DNA of 45,430 bases from Sphaerisporangium cinnabarinum (lineage in GTDB: Bacteria; Actinomycetota; Actinomycetes; Actinomycetales; Cellulomonadaceae): positions 1-45,430 of the forward strand of contig QAPD01000005.1 of assembly GCA_003052455.1 (NCBI GenBank). Reading direction: 5' to 3'. The translations under genes and the position numbers were made by a program. This document shows positions 1 through 11,298 of the stretch, in pieces. Position 1 is the stretch's first letter. Each line of letters opens with the position of its first letter. Below the pieces are notes generated by a model. That model worked only from the letters and a program-made list of their open reading frames with translations. It searched no databases and was not told where the DNA came from.

Positions 1-893
<893 letters not shown>

Positions 894-929
894 CGACCCG
901 CCCGGTCGTGGGGGTGCGCAGCGCGCGCC

Positions 930-1814
930 TCAGCCCGGCGTGAGCGCTCCGGTGACCAGGTCGACGAGCGCGCGGGCCGTCGTCGGCCCGCCGTGGTCCG
1001 GGTTGAACTCCACCAGGGTGACCGCGACGAGGTCCGGGTCCGAGACGACCTCCCGCACGACGCGCTCCAGCTCGGCGGGCACGAGCCCGCGTCCGAAGAC
1101 GGGCACGTCCGCGGCGGGCAGCGCGAAGAAGTCGAGGACGTCCACGTCCACGTGGAGGACGAACGGCCCGCTGCCCACCCCGTCCACGGCGCGACGTGCC
1201 GCCGCCTCCGGGCCCGCGGACACCTCGGCGGCGGTGAGCCGGGTGGCGACGACGCGGCCGTCCTCGTCCTCCTCGGCGTCGGAGAAGCCGAGGAACGCGA
1301 GCCGCCGCGCGTCCAGGAGCGGCCGCCGCGCCCCGACGGCGGCCAGCTCCGGGCTCGCGCCCGGGAGGTCGAGGAGGTGCGCGACGCCCGTCGCGTCGGC
1401 GATCGGCTCCTCGGGGTGCGACGCGACCGTGAAGAGGTCCTGACCGCCGTCGACGTAGACGAGCCCGACCTCGTCGTGCACGTCCACCGCCGCGGCGACG
1501 ACACCGAGCGTCACGGTGCACTCGCCGCCGAGCACGAGCGGCACACGACCCGCTCGGAGCTCGCGCCCCACCGCCTCGCGGACGCGACCGACGCCCCCGG
1601 CGACGCGCTCGACGTCGTTCAGGCGCCCGGGCTCGTGGTGCGCGCGCCAGCGGGCCGTCTCGACGTCGCCCTGGTCGACGACCGCGAGCCCGCGCCCCCG
1701 CAGCGCGTCCAGGAGACCGGCCGCCCGCAGCGCCGACGGTGCCTTCTCGAGACCGGGGCCGTGGGCCGCCGCGCTCGACGGGACGCCCAGGACCGACCAC
1801 GACCGCTGTGTCAT
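930..1814 (-). CDS. Arginase/agmatinase-family protein with altered metal site
   Basis: A 294-residue ureohydrolase-fold protein. The family blocks are visible but degenerate. The usual GGDHS is GGECT (96-100), so the first metal-ligand His is Cys99. The usual DAHxD is DGGQD (122-126), so its His is Gly124. HVDVDVLD (221-228) keeps the Asp pair. Classical arginases bind two Mn2+ through six ligands, and here two are not His. It may be an arginase-like hydrolase with one metal or another substrate, or non-catalytic. The ATG lies 7 nt after a TAGCGT hexamer with no ribosome binding site, so it is probably leaderless. No arginine catabolic genes are adjacent. Confidence 0.75.
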   Translation of the reverse strand: MTQRSWSVLGVPSSAAAHGPGLEKAPSALRAAGLLDALRGRGLAVVDQGDVETARWRAHHEPGRLNDVERVAGGVGRVREAVGRELRAGRVPLVLGGECTVTLGVVAAAVDVHDEVGLVYVDGGQDLFTVASHPEEPIADATGVAHLLDLPGASPELAAVGARRPLLDARRLAFLGFSDAEEDEDGRVVATRLTAAEVSAGPEAAARRAVDGVGSGPFVLHVDVDVLDFFALPAADVPVFGRGLVPAELERVVREVVSDPDLVAVTLVEFNPDHGGPTTARALVDLVTGALTPG

Positions 1815-1821
1815 ACGGCCG

Positions 1822-1827
1822 ACGCTA
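1822..1827 (-). promoter_or_regulatory. -10 element TAGCGT, probable leaderless promoter of the arginase-like gene
   Basis: TAGCGT on the minus strand fits the actinobacterial TAnnnT -10 consensus and is followed after 7 nt by the ATG. No Shine-Dalgarno sequence lies between, so transcription would start at or next to the start codon. Confidence 0.5.
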
Positions 1828-1876
1828 CGCCGCGCCCCCGACACCGGCCCCGCGCACGACCTGCCCGGGAAAACGG

Positions 1877-1916
1877 CGACGGCGCGCCCACCCCGGCCGG
1901 GGTGGGCGCGCCGTCG
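1877..1916 (-). terminator. Intrinsic terminator of acnA (perfect 40-bp palindrome)
   Basis: The two 20-base halves are exactly complementary and very GC-rich. The hairpin begins 14 nt past the acnA stop on the minus strand. It is followed by a short TTTT tract at 1873-1870, as expected of an intrinsic terminator for transcripts leaving acnA. Confidence 0.8.
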
Positions 1917-1930
1917 AGGTCGCGTCGTCG

Positions 1931-4753
<2,823 letters not shown>

Positions 4754-4911
4754 TCGTAGCTCCTTCGTGGCGAGACGGTGGCACGGATGCCATGGTTCAG
4801 GGGGCTTCGCCCAGACTACGCCGGGCCGGTGCGCCGCTCCGTCCGCGTCCCGGAGGACGGGCGGGGCGGTGGCCGGCGGCTCGTCCACGACCCGCGACCT
4901 GCACCGCGACC

Positions 4912-4938
4912 AGCATACCCCATATATCTTGACGTCAA
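4912..4938 (-). promoter_or_regulatory. Probable acnA promoter
   Basis: On the minus strand TTGACG (4938-4933) and TATGCT (4917-4912) are separated by 15 bp, a slightly short but plausible -35/-10 pair about 160 bp upstream of the acnA start. The -35 hexamer lies in the core of the 34-bp palindrome, so a protein bound there would block RNA polymerase. Confidence 0.55.
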
Positions 4939-4950
4939 GATATATGGGGT
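4917..4950. promoter_or_regulatory. 34-bp perfect palindrome, probable MarR-family (TamR-like) operator for acnA
   Basis: Every base from 4917 to 4950 pairs with its mirror position; the centre is ATCTTGACGTCAAGAT. The tract is AT-rich in a roughly 74% GC neighbourhood. The centre resembles MarR-family operators. In Streptomyces coelicolor the MarR protein TamR is reported to control aconitase together with trans-aconitate methyltransferase, making a TamR-like regulator the leading candidate. No MarR gene lies in this window, so the regulator would act in trans. A terminator for the small gene just upstream is less likely because no T-tract follows. Confidence 0.65.
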
Positions 4951-4960
4951 CGGCGACGGC

Positions 4961-5194
4961 TCAGAGGTCGCAGTCGCACAGGACGTTGAGCTCGACGACC
5001 TGCTCCCCCTCGTCGGGCCGCGCCCACGCCTCCGCCTCCGCGCGCGACGCGAAGCTCCGGCCCGCGAGCCGCCCGTTCGGCATCAGGACGCCCACGCCGA
5101 CGACGTCCCGGACGTCGCCCGGGTCACCGGCGGTCCTGTCCTCGCTCGCCGCCGGGACGTCCGCCCGGGTCCCCGTCCCCGTCGTGCCCGTCAT
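4961..5194 (-). CDS. Small conserved-looking hypothetical protein (CDCDL tail)
   Basis: A 77-residue protein. The N-terminal 30 residues are low-complexity (Thr, Gly, Asp). The C-terminal half (DVVGVGVLMPNGRLAGRSFA and the following acidic helix) looks folded, and the protein ends NVLCDCDL. The terminal Cys-Asp-Cys could bind metal. I recognise this only as an actinobacterial hypothetical, with no known function. No good ribosome binding site precedes the ATG, so the true start could be internal. It lies upstream of acnA on the same strand, separated from it by the palindrome. Confidence 0.5.
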   Translation of the reverse strand: MTGTTGTGTRADVPAASEDRTAGDPGDVRDVVGVGVLMPNGRLAGRSFASRAEAEAWARPDEGEQVVELNVLCDCDL

Positions 5195-5279
5195 GCACGC
5201 ACCACCGTCCCGTCGTCGCAGGGTTCTCCCCTCATCATGCGCCCTCCGCGGCCCGGACCGCGTCCACGCCGGCGCGCGG

Positions 5280-6660
5280 TCAGCGCGTGAGGACGGCGAC
5301 CGCCTCGAGGTGGTGCGTCATGGGGAAGAGGTCGAACGCGCGCAGCGACGCGAGCCCGTAGCCGTGCTCCGCGAGGTACGACACGTCGCGGGCGAGCGCG
5401 GCCGGGTCGCACGCGACGTAGACGACGCGCGAGGGCTGCCGGGCCGCCACGGCCTCCACGACGGCACGCCCGGCGCCGACGCGGGGCGGGTCGAGCACGA
5501 CGACGTCCGCCCCGCTCCCGTCCTGCGCGAGCACCTGCTCGACCGGCCCGTGCCGCAGCTCGACCCGGTCGAGCCCGTGCGCGTTGCGCCGGGCGTCGCG
5601 CACGGCGCGCTCGTCGCCCTCGACGGCGAGGACCGTGCCGTCGTCCCCCACCGCGGCCGCGAGCGGTGACGTGAACAGCCCGGCCCCGGAGTAGAGGTCG
5701 AGCACGCGCGCGCCGTCGACGTCGCCGACGCCGTCGAGCACCGCGCGCGTCAGCGTCGCGGGCGCCTCCCGGTGGACCTGCCAGAACCCGTCGGCGGCGA
5801 CCCGGTACGTGTGCTCCCGGTCGCCGAGCACGACCCGCTCGGTGACGCTGCGCCGTGCGTTGGGCCGGTGGTCGGGCCCCCCCGCGCCAGGGCTCGCCGT
5901 CGACGAGGAGGACCGGCGCGGACCCGACGGGCGCGACGAGCTCGATCCGGGTGCCCGGGCGCCACGTGCGGGTGAAGACCTTCTCGTGCGCCGCGAGGTC
6001 GGCGACGTCCTCGCTCGCGAGCGGCATGGCGTCGAGCGGGAGGACGGTGTGCGAGCGGAAGCGGTGCATGCCGGCGCGCCCGCCGCCGTCGGCCACGAGG
6101 TCGACGCGCGTGCGGTACCCGAGGCCGCCGCGCTCGTCGTCGCCCGGCAGACCCTCGACCTCTACCTGAGGGTGAAGGTCGTCGAGCTCGAGGCGTGCGA
6201 GCCGGCGCAGCTGCTCGGCCAGGACGTCGCGCTTCCACCGCCGCTGCGCGCCCAGGGCGACGTGCGCGAGCTCCCCGCCGCCCACGCCGCCCGGGCCCGC
6301 CTCGGGCCAGACAGACGGCACCCGGTCGGGCGACGCCTCGAGCACCTCGACCGCGTCGGCACGCCAGAACTTGGCCGCGTCGCCGCCCTCGGTGACGCGG
6401 GCGCGCACACGCTCCCCCGGCAGCGCGTGCCGCACGAAGACGACCCGGCCCTCGTGGCGGGCCACGCAGTGGCCGCCGTGCGCGACGGGACCGACCTCGA
6501 GCTCGACCTCGACCTCAGGTCGAGGGAGCGTGCGCGGCGACTGCCGGTTCTGGCGCCCCTGGCGTCGGCCACCGCGTCGCGGCGCGCGCTCGGGACGTCC
6601 GGCGGCGGGGTCGGACGGACGGTCGGAGGGCACGGCGGGACCACGCGAGGAGGACGGCAT
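5280..6660 (-). pseudogene. TRAM-domain class I SAM-dependent RNA (uracil-5) methyltransferase, frameshifted
   Basis: RumA/TrmA-like 5-methyluridine RNA methyltransferase. The first part in one frame has a basic tail and a TRAM domain (VAHGGHCVARHEGRVVFVRH) and runs to GEPWRGG. The Rossmann catalytic part lies in another frame: LDLYSGAGLF (SAM binding), DPPRVGAG, and YVACDPAALARDV with the catalytic Cys. The frames meet at a run of seven C (+ strand 5877-5883). Removing one base restores GGPDHRPNARRSVTERVVLG, exactly joining the two. Intact length would be about 459 residues. The break is a sequencing error or a real mutation. The ATG lies 6 nt after GATACT, suggesting a leaderless start. Confidence 0.85.
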
Positions 6661-6666
6661 GCCCCC

Positions 6667-6672
6667 AGTATC
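6667..6672 (-). promoter_or_regulatory. -10 element GATACT, probable leaderless promoter of the TRAM methyltransferase
   Basis: GATACT on the minus strand is followed 6 nt later by the ATG at 6660. It matches the nAnnnT-N6-8-RTG pattern seen before many genes in this window. Confidence 0.4.
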
Positions 6673-6729
6673 CCGGACGCTCCCCCGTCCGCGTCCCGAG
6701 CGCGGTCGCCCGTCCCGGTCCGCGCGCAC

Positions 6730-6762
6730 GACGGCCCGGCCCCGAGTCGGGGCCGGGCCGTC
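6730..6762 (-). terminator. Hairpin terminator after the APC permease
   Basis: A perfect 14-bp GC stem (6730-6743 with 6749-6762) and 5-nt loop lie 22 nt beyond the permease stop on the minus strand. There is no long U-tract, as is common in actinobacteria. Confidence 0.65.
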
Positions 6763-6784
6763 CGCGCACGCCGTGCCGGCGGGA

Positions 6785-8788
6785 TCAGTAGCCCGTGAAG
6801 CGCTGGCGGAAGCCCTCGCCCTCGAGCCCCGTCTGCCCCTCCGTCGAGGAGAGCTGCCACGGCACCGACGCCACGACGACGCCCGGCGTGAAGAGGAGGC
6901 GGCCCTTGAGGCGCAGCGCGCTCTGGTTGTGCAGCAGCTGCTCCCACCAGTGCCCGACGACGTACTCCGGGATGTACACGACCACCAGGTCGCGCGGGGA
7001 CTCGCGCCGCACGGACCGCACGTACGACAGCACGGGCCGCGTGATCTCGCGGAACGGCGAGTCCAGCACGCGCAGCGGCACCGGGAGGTCGAGCGCCTCC
7101 CACTGCCGCATGAGGTCCTCCACGTCCTCGGCGTCCACGCCGACGGTGACGGCCTCCAGGACCGACGGCCGCGAGGCCCGCGCGTACGCGAGCGCGCGCA
7201 TCGTCGGGCGGTGGATCTTCGAGACGAGCACGATCGCGTGCACGCGGCTCGGCAGCGCGCGGGCGGCTGCGGCGTCGTCGCCGAGCGCGAGCTCGTCGCG
7301 CACCGTGTCGTAGTGCTTGCGGATCGACTTCATGAGCACGAAGACGATCGCCATGGCGAGGATCGCGATCCACGCGCCGTGCGTGAACTTCGTGAGGAGC
7401 ACGATGACGAGGACCGTGCCGGTCATGCCGAGGCCCACGGTGTTCACGACGCGCGAGCGGCGCATGCGGGACCGCTCGCGCGGCTGGTGCTCGGTGCGCA
7501 GCGCGCGGGTCCAGTGCCGCACCATGCCCAGCTGGGACAGCGTGAAGGACACGAACACGCCCACGATGTAGAGCTGGATCAGGCGCGTCACCTCGGCGTC
7601 GAAGGCCCAGATGAGCACGATCGCCGCGACGGCGAGCGTGATGATCCCGTTCGAGAACGCGAGGCGGTCGCCGCGCGTGTGGAGCTGGCGCGGGAGGTAG
7701 CCGTCCTTGGCGAGGATCGAGCCGAGCACCGGGAACCCGTTGAACGCGGTGTTCGCCGCGAGCACGAGGATGAGCCCCGTCACGGCGGACACGACGTAGA
7801 ACAGGATCGGCGCGCCGCTGAACACCGTCTCCGCGAGCTGCCCGATCACGGGGTGCTGCACGTAGTCGACCGGGAGCGGCTCGCCGTTGAGCGAGAGCTG
7901 CGCGTGCGGGTCCTCCGCGTAGTGCACGCCCGTCGCGCGGGCGAGGAAGAGGATGGAGAGCATCATCGCCGCCGAGATGCCGCCCAGCAGGGCGAGCGTC
8001 GTGGCGGCGTTGCGCGACTTGGGCTTGCGGAACGCGGGGACGCCGTTGCTGATGGCCTCGACGCCCGTGAGGGCGGCGCACCCGGACGCGAACGCGCGCG
8101 CCACGAGGAAGGCGCCCGCGATGCCCATGAGCCCCTGGTCGAACCCGCTCTCCGCGGTGAGCTCGAACTCCGCGCTCTCCGCCGGGCCGAGGTTGCCGGT
8201 GACGTACTGGAAGAAGCCGACGACCGCCGTCGTGCCGATCGCGAGCATGAAGAGGTAGACGGGGATCGCGAAGAAGGTGCCCGACTCCTTCACCCCGCGC
8301 AGGTTGACGAGCGTGAGCACCACGACGAGCCCGATCGCGAACGCCGCCTCGTGGTCCCGCAGCGCCGGGATCGCGCTCGCGGCGTACTGCGCGCCCGAGG
8401 AGATCGAGACCGCGACCGTGAGCACGTAGTCGACCATGAGGGCCGACGCGACGCCGACGCCCGCCGTCGGGCCGAGGTTGACCGTCGCGACCTCGTAGTC
8501 GCCGCCGCCCGACGGGTACGCGCGCACGTTCTGGCGGTAGGACGCGACGACCGTCAGCAGCACGACCACGACCGCGAGGCCGACCCACGGCGAGATCATC
8601 GTCGCGCTGAGGCCGGCGAGGGCGAGCGTCAGGAGGATCTCGTCCGGGGCGTACGCGACGGACGAGAGCGCGTCGGACGCGAAGACGGGCAGCGCGACGC
8701 GCTTGGGGAGCAGCGTGTGCCCCAGGTGCTCGGAACGGACAGGCCGCCCGAGCAGCAGCCGCTTCGCGGCATCAGCGATCTCCGACAC
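6785..8788 (-). CDS. APC-superfamily permease, KimA-like (probable K+ importer)
   Basis: A 667-residue membrane protein with an APC-type core of about twelve hydrophobic segments in the first 460 residues, then a cytoplasmic C-terminal domain of about 190 residues. Length and layout fit the KimA/YdaO branch, which imports K+ with protons. The pairing with divergent RCK-domain genes supports potassium transport. Substrate is inferred; general annotation would be amino-acid permease. The chosen GTG start (VSEIADAAKRLLLGRP) lies 8 nt after TAGCAT and just upstream of the divergent trkA promoter. This gene sits next to the RNA methyltransferase in the same order as M. tuberculosis Rv2690c-Rv2689c (from memory). 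Confidence 0.85.
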   Translation of the reverse strand: MSEIADAAKRLLLGRPVRSEHLGHTLLPKRVALPVFASDALSSVAYAPDEILLTLALAGLSATMISPWVGLAVVVVLLTVVASYRQNVRAYPSGGGDYEVATVNLGPTAGVGVASALMVDYVLTVAVSISSGAQYAASAIPALRDHEAAFAIGLVVVLTLVNLRGVKESGTFFAIPVYLFMLAIGTTAVVGFFQYVTGNLGPAESAEFELTAESGFDQGLMGIAGAFLVARAFASGCAALTGVEAISNGVPAFRKPKSRNAATTLALLGGISAAMMLSILFLARATGVHYAEDPHAQLSLNGEPLPVDYVQHPVIGQLAETVFSGAPILFYVVSAVTGLILVLAANTAFNGFPVLGSILAKDGYLPRQLHTRGDRLAFSNGIITLAVAAIVLIWAFDAEVTRLIQLYIVGVFVSFTLSQLGMVRHWTRALRTEHQPRERSRMRRSRVVNTVGLGMTGTVLVIVLLTKFTHGAWIAILAMAIVFVLMKSIRKHYDTVRDELALGDDAAAARALPSRVHAIVLVSKIHRPTMRALAYARASRPSVLEAVTVGVDAEDVEDLMRQWEALDLPVPLRVLDSPFREITRPVLSYVRSVRRESPRDLVVVYIPEYVVGHWWEQLLHNQSALRLKGRLLFTPGVVVASVPWQLSSTEGQTGLEGEGFRQRFTGY

Positions 8789-8796
8789 GAGGACAC

Positions 8797-8802
8797 ATGC
8801 TA
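8797..8802 (-). promoter_or_regulatory. -10 element TAGCAT of the APC permease
   Basis: TAGCAT on the minus strand lies 8 nt before the GTG at 8788. It implies a leaderless or nearly leaderless transcript and shares an 80-bp divergent region with the trkA promoter. Confidence 0.45.
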
Positions 8803-8854
8803 TGCCCGACGGCGCCCGGTCGCGCTGGTGCGCGCCCACGGGCTCCGCGGGCGG

Positions 8855-8860
8855 TAGCGT
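8855..8860 (+). promoter_or_regulatory. -10 element TAGCGT of the first trkA
   Basis: TAGCGT ends 7 nt before the GTG start at 8868, with no ribosome binding site between. This is a leaderless arrangement. Confidence 0.5.
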
Positions 8861-8867
8861 TCGGTGC

Positions 8868-9536
8868 GTGCACTTCGTGATCATGGGCTGCGGGCGCGTC
8901 GGTGCGACGCTCGCCCAGTCCCTCGAGTCGAGCGGCCACTCGGTCGCCGTCGTCGACCAGAACCCCGACGCGTTCCGGCGCCTGCCCGCGGAGTTCACGG
9001 GCAAGAAGGTGACCGGCGTCGGGTTCGACCGCGACACGCTCGTCCAGGCCGGCATCGAGGACGCCTACGCGTTCGCCGCCGTCTCCGACGGCGACAACTC
9101 GAACATCCTGTCCGCGCGCGTGGTCCGCGAGACGTTCGGCGTCGAGAAGGTCGTCGCGCGCATCTACGACCCGCAGCGCGCCGAGATCTACCAGCGGCTC
9201 GGCATCCCGACCGTGGCGACCGTGCGCTGGACCTCGGACCAGGTGCTGCGCCGCATGCTCCCGTTCGGCGCGACCGACGAGTACCGCGACCCGTCCGGGC
9301 GCGTGCGGCTCGCCCAGGTCGACTTCCACCCCGGCTGGATCGGCCGCACCGTCCGCGCCATCGAGGACGCGACCGAGGCGCGCGTCGCGTTCGTCAGCCG
9401 CTTCGGCGACGGCGTCCTCGTCACCGACCGCACCGTCCTGCAGGAGAACGACGTGCTGCACGTGCTCATGGACGACGAGCGGGCCGCCGTCGTCGAACGC
9501 CGGCTCACCCACGCACCGAAGGTCGAGGCCGAGTGA
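8868..9536 (+). CDS. trkA: TrkA-family potassium uptake regulatory protein (RCK), first of pair
   Basis: A 222-residue protein with an N-terminal Rossmann TrkA-N domain (VIMGCGRVGATLAQSLESSG, nucleotide motif GxGxxG, residues about 3-120). A C-terminal TrkA-C domain (about 140-215) follows. RCK proteins gate K+ transporters in response to NAD(H) or ATP/ADP. The GTG start is supported by the leaderless promoter and by the glycine loop being near the N-terminus. Its TGA overlaps the ATG of the second trkA. The pair corresponds to mycobacterial ceoB/ceoC in position. No Trk or Ktr membrane subunit is nearby; the divergent APC permease is the likely partner. Confidence 0.93.
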   Translation: MHFVIMGCGRVGATLAQSLESSGHSVAVVDQNPDAFRRLPAEFTGKKVTGVGFDRDTLVQAGIEDAYAFAAVSDGDNSNILSARVVRETFGVEKVVARIYDPQRAEIYQRLGIPTVATVRWTSDQVLRRMLPFGATDEYRDPSGRVRLAQVDFHPGWIGRTVRAIEDATEARVAFVSRFGDGVLVTDRTVLQENDVLHVLMDDERAAVVERRLTHAPKVEAE

Positions 9537-10264
9537 TGCGCGTCGTCATCGCCGGGGCGGGCTCCGTCGGCCGCTCGATCGCCCGCGAGCTCCTCAGCCA
9601 CGACCACGAGGTCATGCTCGTCGACAAGCAGCCCGCCGCGATGCGCGTCGCGCAGGTCGCGGAGGCCGACTGGCTCCTCGCCGACGCGTGCGAGCTGTCG
9701 TCGCTCGCCGAGGCGAAGGTCGACGAGTGCGACGTCATCGTGGCCGCGACGGGCGACGACAAGGTGAACCTCGTCGTGTCGCTCCTCGCCAAGACCGAGT
9801 TCGGCGTCCCGCGCACGGTCGCGCGCGTCAACAACCCGAAGAACGAGTGGATGTTCGACGAGTCGTGGGGCGTCGACGTCGCGGTGTCCACGCCGCGCAT
9901 CATGACGGCGATGGTCGAGGAGGCCGTCGCCGTGGGCGACCTCGTGCGCATCTTCACGTTCCACCAGTCGGGCGCCGACATCCTCGAGGTGACGCTGCCG
10001 CCGTCGTCGCCGCTCCTCGGTCACCGGGTCGGCGAGGTGCGCTGGCCGGCGGACACCGTGCTCGCCGCGATCGTGCGCGGCACGCGCCCGATCGCGCCGA
10101 GCGCCGACGACACGCTCGAGGTCGGGGACGAGCTCCTGCTCGTCACGGGGAACGAGGCGGACGAGGGCGCGCTGGCCCGGCTGCTCGCCGGGGAGGCCGA
10201 GGACGGCCCGACGGCGCCGGACGCGCCCGTCGAGCCCCCCGAGCTCGGCGGCGACCTGCTCTGA
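9536..10264 (+). CDS. trkA: TrkA-family potassium uptake regulatory protein (RCK), second of pair
   Basis: A 242-residue paralogue of its neighbour. MRVVIAGAGSVGRSIARELL gives the nucleotide-binding glycine motif, and a TrkA-C domain covers roughly residues 140-222. An acidic, Pro-rich tail of about 20 residues follows. The ATG shares its A with the preceding TGA, so the two are translationally coupled and probably form a hetero-oligomeric ring. The gene ends 24 bp before the convergent DUF3159 gene. Confidence 0.93.
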   Translation: MRVVIAGAGSVGRSIARELLSHDHEVMLVDKQPAAMRVAQVAEADWLLADACELSSLAEAKVDECDVIVAATGDDKVNLVVSLLAKTEFGVPRTVARVNNPKNEWMFDESWGVDVAVSTPRIMTAMVEEAVAVGDLVRIFTFHQSGADILEVTLPPSSPLLGHRVGEVRWPADTVLAAIVRGTRPIAPSADDTLEVGDELLLVTGNEADEGALARLLAGEAEDGPTAPDAPVEPPELGGDLL

Positions 10265-10288
10265 CGGCGCCCCGCCCGCGCCCCGCGG

Positions 10289-11191
10289 CTATGCCGCGGG
10301 CCGGGGACCGGCGGTCGCCGGCCGGCGCACCAGGATCCACGTGAGCCACAGCACGAGGGCCCACAGCGGGATCCCCATGACGAGGCGCGCGGTGCCGAGC
10401 CAGCCGACGTCGCCGTCGAGGTACAGCGGTACCTGGACCGCGAGGCGCGCCCCGAAGAGCCCGATCCACAGCCACGTCGCGGCGGTGTAGCGGCGCACGA
10501 GCGCGCGGTCCGACCGCCACGCCCGCGCCCAGCGCGCGAACGCGCCGGGCTCTCCCGAGCCACCGGCGGCCCGCTCGGCGGGCTGCTCCGCGGGAGCGCC
10601 CGCGCTCGCGCGGGGGTCGTCACCGTCGGCCGCGGCCGCGCCGCCCGACGCCGTCCCCACGCCGAAGCCGCTGCGGAAGCCCTCGACGACGAGCCCGACG
10701 AGCGGCCAGCGGACCACCACGGACACGAGGAGCGCGACGAGGTACGCGGCGTTGGTCCACAGCCCCCACGCGAAGTAGTCCTGCGCCTCCCCCGAGCGCC
10801 ACGCCCACAGGACGCCGATGCCCACGCCCAGGAGACCTCCGAACGCCTGCGTCACGGGCGTGCGCTGGACGAGGCGCGCCGCGACGGCCACGAGGGCCGC
10901 CGCCACGGACGTCACGAGCGCCCAGCGCAGGTTGGTCGTCGCGACGTAGACGACGACGAACACGAGCCCGGGCGCGACGGACTCCACGAGCCCCCGCACA
11001 CCGCCGATCGCGTCGGCCACCGAGAAGTCTTCGCCCGCGAGCGCGCGCACGCCGCGGGCGCGGCCGTCCTCGGGCGCCGCGACGTCGTCGACGACGGTCT
11101 CCACCACCTCGGCGTCGTGCGCCACGGGAACGCGCTCCGGGTCGGGGCGCCCGCCCGCGGGGCCGCCGGTCGCGTCGCTGCTGCTCGTCAT
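10289..11191 (-). CDS. DUF3159 family membrane protein
   Basis: A 300-residue protein. About 55 acidic residues at the N-terminus precede a hydrophobic core with some six to seven membrane segments (SVAPGLVFVVVYVATTNLRW begins the first). A Gly/Ala-rich cytoplasmic loop at about 195-230 divides the core. The family is conserved in actinobacteria with no established function; some annotations call it an intracellular-septation or Rv2693c-like protein. It is the last gene of the DUF3710-OB-DUF3159 run. A TACGAT hexamer about 73 nt upstream could give it its own promoter. Confidence 0.85.
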   Translation of the reverse strand: MTSSSDATGGPAGGRPDPERVPVAHDAEVVETVVDDVAAPEDGRARGVRALAGEDFSVADAIGGVRGLVESVAPGLVFVVVYVATTNLRWALVTSVAAALVAVAARLVQRTPVTQAFGGLLGVGIGVLWAWRSGEAQDYFAWGLWTNAAYLVALLVSVVVRWPLVGLVVEGFRSGFGVGTASGGAAAADGDDPRASAGAPAEQPAERAAGGSGEPGAFARWARAWRSDRALVRRYTAATWLWIGLFGARLAVQVPLYLDGDVGWLGTARLVMGIPLWALVLWLTWILVRRPATAGPRPAA

Positions 11192-11263
11192 GTCGGGGCG
11201 TCCTCGGGGGCTCGGGGGGCGGCGCCGGCGGGAGGGCCGGTGCGGCCGGGTCGGGTGCGCAGG

Positions 11264-11269
11264 ATCGTA
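11264..11269 (-). promoter_or_regulatory. Possible -10 element TACGAT upstream of DUF3159
   Basis: A TAnnnT hexamer in the 107-bp spacer between the OB-fold gene and DUF3159. It lies next to a 12-bp GCACGG/CCGTGC palindrome. Evidence is sequence resemblance only. Confidence 0.25.
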
Positions 11270-11298
11270 CGGCACGGCCGTGCACGACGGCCGCCCGG

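Noticed and set aside
4917-4950. Palindrome as a terminator of the small upstream gene
   Set aside because: It is AT-rich, lacks a following T-tract, and overlaps a good promoter for acnA. A regulatory site explains it better.
5870-5890. Programmed ribosomal frameshift in the methyltransferase
   Set aside because: The join needs a +1 shift, whereas slippage on the G7 run would normally be -1 and gives the wrong third frame. No known member of this family uses frameshifting.
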